Shown one piece after another: positions 53,300-61,682 of a stretch of DNA of 64,000 nucleotides. Under the pieces are notes generated by a model. It ran no database searches and was not told where the DNA came from. It was given only the letters and a program-made list of their open reading frames with translations. The translations under genes and the position numbers were made by a program. Origin of the DNA: a bacterium (lineage in GTDB: Bacteria; Elusimicrobiota; Elusimicrobia; Elusimicrobiales; UBA9959); assembly GCA_021811185.1 (NCBI GenBank), contig JAJZPL010000002.1, positions 62,001 through 126,000 on the forward strand, written 5' to 3'. Position 1 is the first letter of the stretch; the number at the start of each line of letters is the position of its first letter.

Positions 53300-54763
53300 A
53301 TGAAAAGAATACTTATGGCGCTGGTTCTGGCGGCCCAGGCCGCCGCCGCGGGCGCGCGCGAACCGGCCGTGGCGGGGCAGTTCTATCCCGCGGACAAGGC
53401 CGCGCTGGCGGCTTTCGTGGACGCCGCGCTCGCGGCAAAAAGCACCGCGAAACTCCCTGGCGCGGTGGTGGCCGTGCTGGCGCCCCACGCCGGCTACGAG
53501 TTCTCCGGCAGGATGGCGGGGCTGGCCTACGCGGAGATCGCGGACAGTTACGACACCGTGGTCATTCTAGGCACCGCGCATACCGAGGCGGTGAAAGGCG
53601 CGGCGCTGCTGGCCGCGGATTCTTACGAAACGCCGCTGGGGAAAGTTCCGACCGACAGGAAGCTCGCCGCGGCGCTGCTTAAGGCCAGCCCGCTCTTCGA
53701 GGACAGGCCCTCGGCGCACGCCCGTGAGCACTCCGTAGAGGTGCAGCTGCCTTTCCTTCAGCGCAGGCTTAAGAAGCCTTTTAAGCTGCTCGCGGCCGTG
53801 CTGAATACCGGCGACTTGGCAGACCTGAAGAAGATCGGCGCCGCGCTGGCTTCGGCTCTTAAGGGAAAGAAAGCCCTGCTGGTTATCTCCACCGACTTCT
53901 CCCATTACCCGCCGCACAGCACGGCTGCCGCCGCCGACGGGGCCATGCTGCTGGCCGTCGAGACCCTGGACCCGGCGCTGCTCTGGTCCGCTTCGAAGAT
54001 GATCCTGCAGAAGCAGGAGCCCGGGCTGGAGACCTGCGCCTGCGGCGAGGCCGCGCTGGAAGCCGGCATGGAGGCCGCGCGCCTGCTGGGCGCGGGGTCG
54101 TTCGTGCCGTTAAAACTTTCCGACTCTTACGCGGAGAACCCGGCGGCCTCGGAAGCCGGAAGGGTCGTGGGCTATCTTTCGGGGGTTTTCGTTAAAGGCG
54201 GGCGTCCCGAAGAACTTAAGCTTTCGGCGGTGCAGAAGACCGCGTTGCTCGCCGAGGCGCGCCGCACGCTGTCGGACGCGTTCGCGAAGAGACCGGCCGA
54301 TCCCTCTTTGAGCGGCGACCCGAGGCTTAACCTGCCCGGCGCGGTCTTCGTGACGCTGACCGAGGGCGGGGAACTGCGCGGCTGCGTAGGCACCGTGGAG
54401 CCGGCCATGACCCTGCTGGACGCGGTGCGCTATGGGGCGTTTTCCGCGGCCTTCCGCGACGGGCGCTTCCCGCCGCTGAAGCCCGGCGAACTGGACAAAG
54501 TGCGGATAGAAGTTTCCGTGCTGTCCCCGCTCAAGCCGGTAAAGCCGGACGCTGTAAAGCCTGGCAAGATGGGTATTGTAGCCGTGAACGGAGAAAAGTC
54601 CGGGCTTTTCCTGCCTCAGGTCTGGGAGCAGCTGCCTGGGAAAGACGCGTTCCTGGGCGAACTGTGCTCCCAGAAGGCCGGCCTGCCGCGGGGCTGCTGG
54701 AAGGACGGTAAAACGAAACTCTATTCTTTTACCGTGGACGCTTTTTCCGAAGAGAAAAAATAG
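53300..54763 (+). CDS. Memo-AMMECR1 fusion protein with signal peptide (AmmeMemoRadiSam system)
   Basis: A 487-residue protein. Signal peptide MKRILMALVLAAQAAAAGA, then a Memo domain (about 20-300): AGQFYPADKAALAAFV, VLAPHAGYEFSGRMAG, ILGTAHTEA, REHSVEVQLPFLQ, STDFSHYPP and TCACGEAALEAG keep the metal-binding His, Asp and Cys pattern. The AMMECR1 domain follows (about 330-485): GAVFVTLTEGGELRGCVGTVEP, FRDGRFPPL. The start at ATG 53300 follows a strong GGAGGGGG. The radical SAM partner is directly upstream, so all three parts of the system are together. Function of the system is not known; the export signal is the odd point. Its last 35 bases overlap the convergent membrane methyltransferase-like gene. 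Confidence 0.9.
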   Translation: MKRILMALVLAAQAAAAGAREPAVAGQFYPADKAALAAFVDAALAAKSTAKLPGAVVAVLAPHAGYEFSGRMAGLAYAEIADSYDTVVILGTAHTEAVKGAALLAADSYETPLGKVPTDRKLAAALLKASPLFEDRPSAHAREHSVEVQLPFLQRRLKKPFKLLAAVLNTGDLADLKKIGAALASALKGKKALLVISTDFSHYPPHSTAAAADGAMLLAVETLDPALLWSASKMILQKQEPGLETCACGEAALEAGMEAARLLGAGSFVPLKLSDSYAENPAASEAGRVVGYLSGVFVKGGRPEELKLSAVQKTALLAEARRTLSDAFAKRPADPSLSGDPRLNLPGAVFVTLTEGGELRGCVGTVEPAMTLLDAVRYGAFSAAFRDGRFPPLKPGELDKVRIEVSVLSPLKPVKPDAVKPGKMGIVAVNGEKSGLFLPQVWEQLPGKDAFLGELCSQKAGLPRGCWKDGKTKLYSFTVDAFSEEKK

Positions 54764-56819
54764 GCCCGCCGGCCGCCCGGCGCCGGCGCAGGGCGACCAG
54801 CAGCCCGCCCGCCAGCGCCGCTCCCGCGGCCGCGCCGGCCAGGTGCAGCGCCCCGCTTATGCCCCAGAGCGGGGCGGAGAAAGCGGCCGTTACCAGCCCG
54901 CCCGCGGCCCCGCCGACCAGGTCTAGCGCGTAGATCCCGGCAGGGCCGCTCCCGGCGGCCTTTGAAAAGAAAAAACCTGTAAGCGTTCCCGCCGCCGCTA
55001 TGAAAGCCCATACCCAGGCGCCGCCCGCTATCATGGCCGGCGCTCCGGCGCAGCCGAAGGCCAGCGCGGCGGCCGCCAGTTCCGCCGCAAGTATGCCCCC
55101 GCCGCTTTTCCCGCCCGCCCAGGCCCCCGCCGCGCCGCCCGCCATGAAGACCGCGAACAGCAGGCCCAGTTCCGGATTAAGCCTGCCCGTGCCCGCCTGG
55201 AAGGCCAGCAGCAGCGAAGTCTCGAAGGCCAGCGCCCAGAACCCCATGAAGAAAGCTTCGCCCGAGCGGTCCTCCGGCGTGAAGCCCAGGAGCCCGGCGA
55301 CGCGGAAGCCCCCGAGGACGGCCGCCAGGCCCAGGGCGGCCAGGCCGAGCAGGGCCGGCGGCGAAGCCACCATAGAGAGCCAGGCCCGCCAGAAGCGGAA
55401 GTAGGCCAGCGGGTTCAGGTCGGTGTTGAGCGGCGGGTGTTTAACGCGCGCTATTTCCATTTCCGCCCAGGCTCGCCGGTAAGGGTCCAGCATGAACGGG
55501 AACGCCGGCGTTGTTACCGTCCGGTTCTTTATCCCGCGTTCGGAATATCTGCGCGCCAGCAGGGGGAGCTCCAGTTTTATCGGCTTCAGCGAGGCCAGCA
55601 CGGTAAGCCGGCGGCCCGGCACCAGTTCGATATAGGGGAACACGGCCTTGGCGGAGGCCAGCACGCAGGCCGCGGCGTAGGCGGTCTCCCGCGGCAAGTA
55701 GTTCTCCGCGAACGGCAGCTGGAAGGCCAGGATGCCGCCCGGCGCCAGCATGCCGGCGGCCAGGCGGAAATATTCCAGCGTGAAGGACCTGTTCAGGGCG
55801 GCGTTGTCCGGCGAGGCGTCGGTCTGGAAAATTACGTCGTAAAAGCCGGAACGGCCTTTCAGTTCTCTCGGGTCCAGCGGCAGCAGCGCGCAGGTGCCGT
55901 TCCGCGCGCCTGCCCAGGCGGCGAGCGCGCGCGCCTTGAACCGGTCCGGCTCGGCGATCTCCACCGACGAGGGCCGGTGCTTCAGGACTTCCGGCAGGAT
56001 AAAGAAAGCCCCGCCGCCGGTAAGGAGCACGCGGCCGGGGCCGGGCGAGGCCAGCAGCGGGATATGGGCCAGTTCCTCCGGCCCGGTGTCCCCCGCGGAA
56101 TTCAGCAGCCGCCCGTCCTCGTAGACGGCGCGCTCCGCTCCGCCGGTGAAAGCGAGCCTGGAGCCCCCGGTAAGCGCTACCCGGGCGGGCCGCGGGGCCG
56201 GCGGTTTAAGGGTATAGCAGAGGGGCGCGGCGGCAACGGCCAGGGCGCAGGCGGCCAGGAGGGCCGCGGCGGCGTACAGCCGTTTTTTCACGGAGCCCGC
56301 CTGCGCCGCGTAAAAAGCTCCTAGCCCCAGCCCGGGCAAAGCCAGCGCGAGCACGGGCTCCAGGGAGGGGAAATAGCGGAAATAGAGAACCGTGAACATC
56401 CCGGCCGCGGCGGCGCCGGCGGCTTCGGCGGCGTAAAAGAAAGCGGGCCTGCCGGCAAGCCCTGCGCCCGCGGCATAGCCGTTGGCTAAGCCGCAGGGCA
56501 GGGCCAGCAGCAGCGAACCGGCCGCCATGGAGAACAAGCCCGGCTGGGAAAGGCCGCCGGGCAGGGCGGGCGCGAGCCGCGCCAGCAGCAGGTTGGCCGG
56601 CGCCAACGCGGCCAGCAGCAGCGCCGCCGCCGGGAAATTCAGCCGTGCCCCGGCCGTTTTGGCTGCGGCCAGCCTGGCCCCCGCGGCGGTCCACAGCAGC
56701 CAGGCCGCCAGCGCCGCGGCCAGCGAGAGTTCGTGGGCGGAGAACAGCTGCGAGATCTCGCGCACCAGCAGTACCTGCGCCAGCAGCGAATAAAAACCGA
56801 ACAGCAGGAATATCCCCAT
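54729..56819 (-). CDS. Membrane-embedded spermidine-synthase-like protein
   Basis: A 696-residue protein with hydrophobic helices before (about 1-215) and after (about 490-690) a central spermidine-synthase-like Rossmann domain (about 235-430: VALTGGSRLAF, DTGPEELAHIPLL, RVLLTGGGAFFILPEVLKH, FYDVIFQTDASPDNAALNRSFTLEYF in shortened form FYDVIFQTDASPDNAALNR). Such fused membrane/spermidine-synthase proteins are common and of unknown activity. The Asp/Glu that close the aminopropyl site are only partly kept. The start at 56819 is a leaderless ATG ten bases from a shared -10. The open frame 11 codons longer upstream is unlikely. Confidence 0.82.
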   Translation of the reverse strand: MGIFLLFGFYSLLAQVLLVREISQLFSAHELSLAAALAAWLLWTAAGARLAAAKTAGARLNFPAAALLLAALAPANLLLARLAPALPGGLSQPGLFSMAAGSLLLALPCGLANGYAAGAGLAGRPAFFYAAEAAGAAAAGMFTVLYFRYFPSLEPVLALALPGLGLGAFYAAQAGSVKKRLYAAAALLAACALAVAAAPLCYTLKPPAPRPARVALTGGSRLAFTGGAERAVYEDGRLLNSAGDTGPEELAHIPLLASPGPGRVLLTGGGAFFILPEVLKHRPSSVEIAEPDRFKARALAAWAGARNGTCALLPLDPRELKGRSGFYDVIFQTDASPDNAALNRSFTLEYFRLAAGMLAPGGILAFQLPFAENYLPRETAYAAACVLASAKAVFPYIELVPGRRLTVLASLKPIKLELPLLARRYSERGIKNRTVTTPAFPFMLDPYRRAWAEMEIARVKHPPLNTDLNPLAYFRFWRAWLSMVASPPALLGLAALGLAAVLGGFRVAGLLGFTPEDRSGEAFFMGFWALAFETSLLLAFQAGTGRLNPELGLLFAVFMAGGAAGAWAGGKSGGGILAAELAAAALAFGCAGAPAMIAGGAWVWAFIAAAGTLTGFFFSKAAGSGPAGIYALDLVGGAAGGLVTAAFSAPLWGISGALHLAGAAAGAALAGGLLVALRRRRAAGGPIFSLRKKRPR

Positions 56820-56829
56820 TGATTTTGAT

Positions 56830-56837
56830 ATTATAAT
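56830..56837. promoter_or_regulatory. Palindromic shared -10 element, divergent promoter
   Basis: ATTATAAT reads the same on both strands and gives TATAAT in each direction. Plus strand: four bases then the ATG at 56842. Minus strand: ten bases then the ATG at 56819. Neither gene has a ribosome site. Confidence 0.6.
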
Positions 56838-56841
56838 ACAA

Positions 56842-57978
56842 ATGAAAACCACCGGAAGCGTAAAGGAGGGGGCGGCGCCGGCGGCGTTATTTTCCGCGCT
56901 GATATTCGCGACCGTCCTTTTCTTCTCCCGCCTGGTCGTGGCCAGGGAGATCAGCGCCTTTTACGCGCTGGCCTGGGCGCTGTTCTCGGCGGGTATCGGC
57001 TTCGCCATCGCGTACACGGGCCGCGTTTCTTTTTACCGCCGCATCTTCTTTTCGGTTTCCGCGCTGGCCTTCCTGGCGCATTTCAAGTTGAGCCTGCTGG
57101 GCCGGATAGCCCCTTCCTCCTGCTTCAAGGAAACTCCTTTCTGCCACATAGCCATGGCCCCGTATTTCCTGAACTATCTCTACCAGCAGTACCTGGCCGT
57201 GCTGAGCGGAGGGTGGAAGCTGTGGGGGCCGCTCACGCTGGGCGCGGCCTGGCTTTTTGTTACCCTGGCGCTGGGCCGGGGCTGGTGCGCCTGGGCCTGT
57301 TTTTACGGCGGCATCGACGACGGGCTTAGCGCGCTGCCGCGCCGGCCGCTGCTCAGGCTCGGGCGCTGGGCGCTGAAGTTCCGGGACCTGCCGGCGGCGC
57401 TGCTGGTATTCCTGCTGCTGGCTTCCTTTGCCTATATGCTGCCGGTCTACTGCCTATGGCTCTGCCCGTTCAAACTGACCGGGGTTTTTATGGACGCCGA
57501 CGCCGGCACACACCGGCTTCAGTACGCTTTAATGCTCGCGGCCCTGGCCGCGCTGGTGCTGGGGCCGCTGCTCACTAAAAAAAGGGTATTCTGTTCCTAC
57601 CTCTGCCCTTTCGCGGCCTGGCAGGCTTTCTGGGGGCGGCTGAACCCCTTCCGGGTTTCGCTGGACGCCGCCAAATGTTCGGGCTGCCTTAAATGCGCCT
57701 CGGTCTGCCCTATGCTGGCCCTTAAGGCTTCCCCGGAGGGGAAGCCGGAGTTCCTGGCCTACTGCAATCTTTGCGGGGAATGCCTAAGCGCCTGCCCTTC
57801 GGGGGGACTGCGGTACACCGTGCTGGGCCGGAACCTTCCCGGGGCCGGGGGCTGGGCGGGGCGGCTGTTCACGGCTGGGTATTTCTACGTTTATTCAGGC
57901 TTAACGCTTGGGGCGGTTTTCGCGTCCCTTTGGGCCCCGGCCGCGCTGCGCGATATTTTCGGGCTGATCAAGTTTTAA
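56842..57978 (+). CDS. NapH-like membrane ferredoxin (4Fe-4S, polytopic)
   Basis: A 378-residue inner-membrane protein with several helices, the Cys motifs GRGWCAWACFYGG (about 150) and RVFCSYLCPFAAWQ (about 250) of NapH/CcoG-type quinol-side electron carriers, and two classical ferredoxin motifs KCSGCLKCASVCPMLAL and YCNLCGECLSACPSGGL (near 275-325). It should pass electrons across or to the membrane. It is leaderless and divergent from the spermidine-synthase-like gene, and followed at 15 bases by the zinc-ribbon gene. Confidence 0.88.
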   Translation: MKTTGSVKEGAAPAALFSALIFATVLFFSRLVVAREISAFYALAWALFSAGIGFAIAYTGRVSFYRRIFFSVSALAFLAHFKLSLLGRIAPSSCFKETPFCHIAMAPYFLNYLYQQYLAVLSGGWKLWGPLTLGAAWLFVTLALGRGWCAWACFYGGIDDGLSALPRRPLLRLGRWALKFRDLPAALLVFLLLASFAYMLPVYCLWLCPFKLTGVFMDADAGTHRLQYALMLAALAALVLGPLLTKKRVFCSYLCPFAAWQAFWGRLNPFRVSLDAAKCSGCLKCASVCPMLALKASPEGKPEFLAYCNLCGECLSACPSGGLRYTVLGRNLPGAGGWAGRLFTAGYFYVYSGLTLGAVFASLWAPAALRDIFGLIKF

Positions 57979-57993
57979 ATTCAGGGAGGACCA

Positions 57994-58188
57994 ATGAAAG
58001 ACGGAAAATGGCTGGAACCGCGGTACACAAATAAGGACATCTTCGAAAAGGACTACTGCAAGCTGGACCTGAACGGCATGGACGTCAAATGCCCCGGCTG
58101 CAAGGATACGGTACCGCTCAACCGCAAGAACAACTTCGGGAAAGCCGCCGGCTGGTGCAAGCGCTGCAACCGGGCGGTGAACATTTAG
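57994..58188 (+). CDS. Small zinc-ribbon protein
   Basis: A 64-residue soluble protein with two Cys pairs, VKCPGCKDTVPL and GWCKRCNRAV, spaced by about 20 residues, the layout of a zinc ribbon or rubredoxin-like knuckle. No named family. GGAGG precedes the ATG. It is between the NapH-like and TauE/SafE-like membrane genes in one operon. Confidence 0.78.
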   Translation: MKDGKWLEPRYTNKDIFEKDYCKLDLNGMDVKCPGCKDTVPLNRKNNFGKAAGWCKRCNRAVNI

Positions 58189-58199
58189 CCGGTCGAACG

Positions 58200-58814
58200 A
58201 TGCCGGCTTTATTTTCCGAAGGCTTCCTGCTGGGGCTTTCCACGGGCTTTTACTGCCTGGCAGCCTGCCTGCCGCTGCTGGCCCCGTACCTGCTGGCTGA
58301 GGGAAAGACAGCCTGGAGGTTCAACTTCCGGATCTTCCTGGAGTTCATGGGGGGGCGTTTCGGGGCCTATATGCTTTTCGCCCTGCTGGCTTCGCTGGCG
58401 GGCAAGGCCGGGCAGGGGGCCCTTCCGCCAAGGCTTCTCCCCGCCGGCATGCTGTCCTGCGGCCTGGTGATGGTGCTGCTGGCCGCTTTCCGGATCACTT
58501 CAGGCCCGGCCGCCTGCCTGCTTAAGACCGACATTAACCCTTTTTTTCGAAGACTGCCCCTGGCTATGGGGTTCATTACCGGTATAAATATCTGCCCGCC
58601 CTTCGCCGCGGGTTTCCTGCGCCTGATGGAAATGGCCGATGTTCTTAAGGGCCTGGTATACTTCTGCGGTTTCTTCGGGGCTACCTCCCTCTTTATCTCC
58701 CCTGTCATGCTGGGCACTCCCTGGATAGGCGCCCGGGCTAATGAAATAGGCCGGCTTACCCTGCTCATAGCCGGGCTGTGGTACACTTTCCTGGGCATTA
58801 GCGGGCTTATATAG
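58200..58814 (+). CDS. DsbD/CcdA- or TauE/SafE-like small membrane protein
   Basis: A 204-residue protein with about six hydrophobic helices. The first has FYCLAACLPLLAPYLLAEG, the C-x3-C-x-P pattern of CcdA/UreH/DsbD-like transporters that move reducing power through the membrane or export sulfite. GFITGINICPPFAAGFL in the fourth holds another Cys-Pro pair. The start is taken at ATG 58200, 12 bases after the zinc-ribbon gene. With the NapH-like carrier it suggests a membrane thiol or electron relay (inference). Confidence 0.78.
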   Translation: MPALFSEGFLLGLSTGFYCLAACLPLLAPYLLAEGKTAWRFNFRIFLEFMGGRFGAYMLFALLASLAGKAGQGALPPRLLPAGMLSCGLVMVLLAAFRITSGPAACLLKTDINPFFRRLPLAMGFITGINICPPFAAGFLRLMEMADVLKGLVYFCGFFGATSLFISPVMLGTPWIGARANEIGRLTLLIAGLWYTFLGISGLI

Positions 58815-58815
58815 G

Positions 58816-58851
58816 GGCCAAAGGGCCCAGGTGGGCATAGGTCCTTTGGCC
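58816..58851 (+). terminator. Hairpin after the membrane redox operon
   Basis: GGCCAAAGG (58816-58824) pairs with CCTTTGGCC (58843-58851). There is no T-run, so termination is uncertain. Confidence 0.4.
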
Positions 58852-58881
58852 TTGCCGGTATTTGGCTTTAGGTCCTATAAT
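58852..58881 (+). promoter_or_regulatory. Sigma-70-type promoter of the M14 carboxypeptidase gene
   Basis: TTGCCG at 58852-58857, an 18-base spacer, and TATAAT at 58876-58881. A GGAGG ribosome site lies before the ATG at 58927, giving a leader of about 38 bases. Confidence 0.6.
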
Positions 58882-58926
58882 TTATAAAGACTTGACTGTT
58901 ATCAACCGCAGCGGAGGTTTTCAGCG

Positions 58927-60228
58927 ATGAAGAAAATTTTACTCTCTTTTGCTTTACTCGGAACACTTTCCATGTCAGTCCGCGCCGCTGCCGACCAGCC
59001 CGCTGACGCCTCCTCTTTTGACCAGCTGCTCAAGCAGATAACCGTAGAAACTCCCGCCGCCCCCGAACCCGCTTTCAACATAGAGAAGACCGAAGTCCTG
59101 CCCGCCGAGGGCCGCTTCTGGGTAACCGTAAAAGCCGCCGACAAGTACGAGCGCACCCGCCTTCTGGAAGCCGGCATGGACATCGTTGAAATCAAGGGCG
59201 ACCTGGTCTCAGGTTTCGCCGGCCAGCACACCATGGACGCTTTGTCGTCCAAGGCCTTCTCCCTGGTGAGCAAGATGACGGTGGAGCAGAAGTACGCCCG
59301 CGGCGTCACCAAGGATTTCCCGGCCGCGGACGCCGCCTACCATAACTATAAGGAGACCACCGACCTGCTGAACCAGCTGGCCTCCAAGAATTCCGACATC
59401 GCCTCCGTGTTCTCGATCGGCAAGACCACCGAAGGCCGCGACATCTGGTGCCTGCGCATCAACGCCAGCGCCAAGGGGACCGCTCCCAGTTCCAAGCCCG
59501 GCGCCTTCTTCCTGGGCAACGTGCACGCCCGCGAGCACCTGGCCAACGAAGTGCCGCTGCTGTTCGCGTCCTGGCTGTTCGACCACCGGAACGACGCCGA
59601 CATCAAGCGGTACATCTCGACCCTGGACATCTATATCATCCCGATGGGCAACCCCGACGGCGTGGAATACGACATCAAGGGCGGCAAGTACCAGTACTTC
59701 CGCAAGAACGCCCGCGTGAACCCCGACAAGTCCATCGGCGTGGACTTGAACCGCAATTTCGATTCCTGGTGGTGCGAGGCCGGCGCCTCCACCTACCCCG
59801 GCGCGGACACTTACTGCGGCCCCAAGGCCTTCTCCGAGCCCGAGAGCCAGCACCTGAGGGATTTCATGCTGGCGCGCAAGAACCTCAAGACGCACATCAG
59901 CTACCACTCCTACGCCAGCGAGATCCTGTACCCCTGGGGCGGCAACGACGCGGATGTGCCGAACGCCAAGGATAAGGACGCTTTCGTGAAGATGTCCGGC
60001 GAGATGGGCAAGCTGACCGGCTACACCGCCCGCAAGTCCAGCGACATGTACATAGCCACCGGCGACAGCTGCGACTGGGCCTACGACAAGGGCGGCATCC
60101 TGGCCTTCACTTTCGAGCTGGAAGGCAACGGCTTCTACCCTGGCGCGGGCCTGATCACCAAGACGGTGAACAGCAACATCAAGGCCGCGGTCTACCTGCT
60201 GAGCAAGACGGCCAACCCTTACAATTAA
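58927..60228 (+). CDS. Secreted M14 zinc carboxypeptidase
   Basis: A 433-residue protein with signal peptide, a propeptide-like stretch (about 22-130) and an M14 domain. Zinc ligands are His200 and Glu203 in GNVHAREHL and His327 in ISYHSYAS; the catalytic Glu397 is in AFTFELEG; substrate Arg/Asn appear in GVDLNRNFD. It should remove C-terminal residues from peptides, outside the cytosol. The length and the propeptide fit secreted members. It is closed by a strong bidirectional terminator. Confidence 0.93.
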   Translation: MKKILLSFALLGTLSMSVRAAADQPADASSFDQLLKQITVETPAAPEPAFNIEKTEVLPAEGRFWVTVKAADKYERTRLLEAGMDIVEIKGDLVSGFAGQHTMDALSSKAFSLVSKMTVEQKYARGVTKDFPAADAAYHNYKETTDLLNQLASKNSDIASVFSIGKTTEGRDIWCLRINASAKGTAPSSKPGAFFLGNVHAREHLANEVPLLFASWLFDHRNDADIKRYISTLDIYIIPMGNPDGVEYDIKGGKYQYFRKNARVNPDKSIGVDLNRNFDSWWCEAGASTYPGADTYCGPKAFSEPESQHLRDFMLARKNLKTHISYHSYASEILYPWGGNDADVPNAKDKDAFVKMSGEMGKLTGYTARKSSDMYIATGDSCDWAYDKGGILAFTFELEGNGFYPGAGLITKTVNSNIKAAVYLLSKTANPYN

Positions 60229-60250
60229 ACGCGAGCGCGCCGACTAAAAA

Positions 60251-60275
60251 GCCCGGGAAAGTTCCCGGGCTTTTT
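60251..60275. terminator. Bidirectional intrinsic terminator
   Basis: GCCCGGGAA (60251-60259) pairs with TTCCCGGGC (60262-60270), with A5 before and T5 after, so it works for the M14 gene and for the convergent DUF2156 gene. Confidence 0.92.
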
Positions 60276-60295
60276 AATTTTAACGCCTGAGCCGC

Positions 60296-61201
60296 TTATT
60301 TAAGCGTGAGCGTATAGGATCTTACTTTAGCGGCAGGATAATACGATTCCTTGGTTTTGATGAGGCCCGGCTTGCCCAGGTCGCTTTCCTTGTTGACGCG
60401 GGCGTATGCGGGGGGGAGGCGGGCCGCGAATTCCTTATCGAGAAACTGGTAAAGGCCCTTTACGTCGTCCAGCGCCTTCTCGAAGTTCAGCACGAAAGTG
60501 TCCGGCGCCAGGCGCGAGCCCAGCGCGAAGCCGCAGATCTCGCCGTCGATAAGCACGAGGATGCCCTTCATTTCCAGCAGGTCCAGGTGCTTGAGCGAAT
60601 TCACGATGGCCTTGCGCTCGCAGTTGAGCATGTCCAGGCGCGCGCCGGTCTCGGGGTCGTGGGCCCAGCGGTCAAGGAGCTTAAGACAGGCGTCAGTGTT
60701 GGCGGCGGTTATGGCTTCCACGGCAACCTTTCTGACGGCGGCCGTCTGCTTGTTGAACTGCGCCACCAGGTTGCGCTTCTTGGAGTACTTGTGCCCGGCC
60801 AGCCCCGCCAGGTCCGTGGTGTTGTAAAGGTAGTCCATGAAGCCGGGCTGCTCCTCGGCCGTGAACAGGGCCTCGATTTCGGCCTTATGCCTTTCCAGGT
60901 AATCCTGCGGTACGTAGTAAAAACTGTAGTGCCGGTTGCGCCCCGCTATCGCCGCAAGTTCGGAGGGCGGCACGTCGCGGAACGGGCAGGGCACCGGCAT
61001 CAGCAGGCGGCGCGCCGCGGGCGGCTCCAGGTCGGTTTCGGCCAGCAGCAGCAGGTCGCCGTCCAGCTTCCAGGACACCTCGTAAAGGCAGCGGTTCCAG
61101 GCTATTACGGCGGAAAGGGAATATTCGCAGAGGGTGTACGTAGGCCCGTCGAAGTATTTCCTGAGCTCCGGGTAATCTTCGGGCGTTAGGAGTTTAAACA
61201 T
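60296..61201 (-). CDS. DUF2156 (phosphatidylglycerol lysyltransferase-domain) protein
   Basis: A 301-residue double-GNAT-like soluble protein of the DUF2156 family (related to the C-terminal domain of MprF). Blocks are CEYSLSAVIAWNRCLYEVSW, YSFYYVPQDYLERH, SKKRNLVAQFNK, GEICGFALGSRL and the ending YARVNKESDLGKPGL. The membrane half of MprF is missing, so the substrate may be soluble. It overlaps the end of the upstream GNAT gene by 8 bases. Confidence 0.88.
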   Translation of the reverse strand: MFKLLTPEDYPELRKYFDGPTYTLCEYSLSAVIAWNRCLYEVSWKLDGDLLLLAETDLEPPAARRLLMPVPCPFRDVPPSELAAIAGRNRHYSFYYVPQDYLERHKAEIEALFTAEEQPGFMDYLYNTTDLAGLAGHKYSKKRNLVAQFNKQTAAVRKVAVEAITAANTDACLKLLDRWAHDPETGARLDMLNCERKAIVNSLKHLDLLEMKGILVLIDGEICGFALGSRLAPDTFVLNFEKALDDVKGLYQFLDKEFAARLPPAYARVNKESDLGKPGLIKTKESYYPAAKVRSYTLTLK

Positions 61202-61622
61202 TGCTGCCTTTGGAGAGCATCGGCGCCGCGTTCTTCAGGGTCCTGAACCCCAGCTTAAGGTAGAAAGGTTCGGAATGGTCCTGGGCTATCAGGCCAAGCC
61301 AGCCCACGCCGTCGCGCTTGAGCCGGGCCTTAAGGGCTTTAACTATGGCGCTGCCGGCACCGGAATGACGTTCGCTCTTTAGTACGGCCACGTCCTGGAT
61401 GTAGGCGTCGCTGACCCCGTCGCTGATGGCCCGGCCGATGCCTACGATACGGCCGTCCAGTTCGGCCACGACGAAGCCGTGGCTGCCTTTTATCAGTTTT
61501 TTAAGCAGCGCGGGGGTGTCGGTGCGCTTCCACCAGCCTTGCGCGCGGTAAATTGTTATAATTCCGTTTAACGTTCCGGCATCCGCCTTGCCGATGAACC
61601 TGCAGGTAACGCGGTGTGACAT
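61194..61622 (-). CDS. GNAT family N-acetyltransferase
   Basis: A 142-residue acetyltransferase. AIVGIGRAISDGV-type strand (VAELDGRIVGIGRAISDG), IQDVAVLKSERHSGAGSAIVKAL with the acetyl-CoA loop RHSGAGSA, and AQDHSEPFYLKLGFR complete the fold. Substrate unknown. The loop differs from the common Q-x-x-G-x-G/A pattern at its first residue. The ATG at 61622 has a TATTAT hexamer exactly six bases upstream and no ribosome site. It is divergent from the laccase-domain gene. Confidence 0.88.
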   Translation of the reverse strand: MSHRVTCRFIGKADAGTLNGIITIYRAQGWWKRTDTPALLKKLIKGSHGFVVAELDGRIVGIGRAISDGVSDAYIQDVAVLKSERHSGAGSAIVKALKARLKRDGVGWLGLIAQDHSEPFYLKLGFRTLKNAAPMLSKGSNV

Positions 61623-61628
61623 GCGGTT

Positions 61629-61634
61629 ATAATA
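61629..61634 (-). promoter_or_regulatory. -10 element, leaderless start of the GNAT gene
   Basis: Minus strand TATTAT with six bases to the ATG at 61622. On the plus strand the overlapping TATAAT (61628-61633) could serve the divergent laccase-domain gene. Confidence 0.45.
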
Positions 61635-61682
61635 ACAATCTTGGGGCCGGCAGTGAAAGCCGGCCAGGTTTACGGGGGAAAA

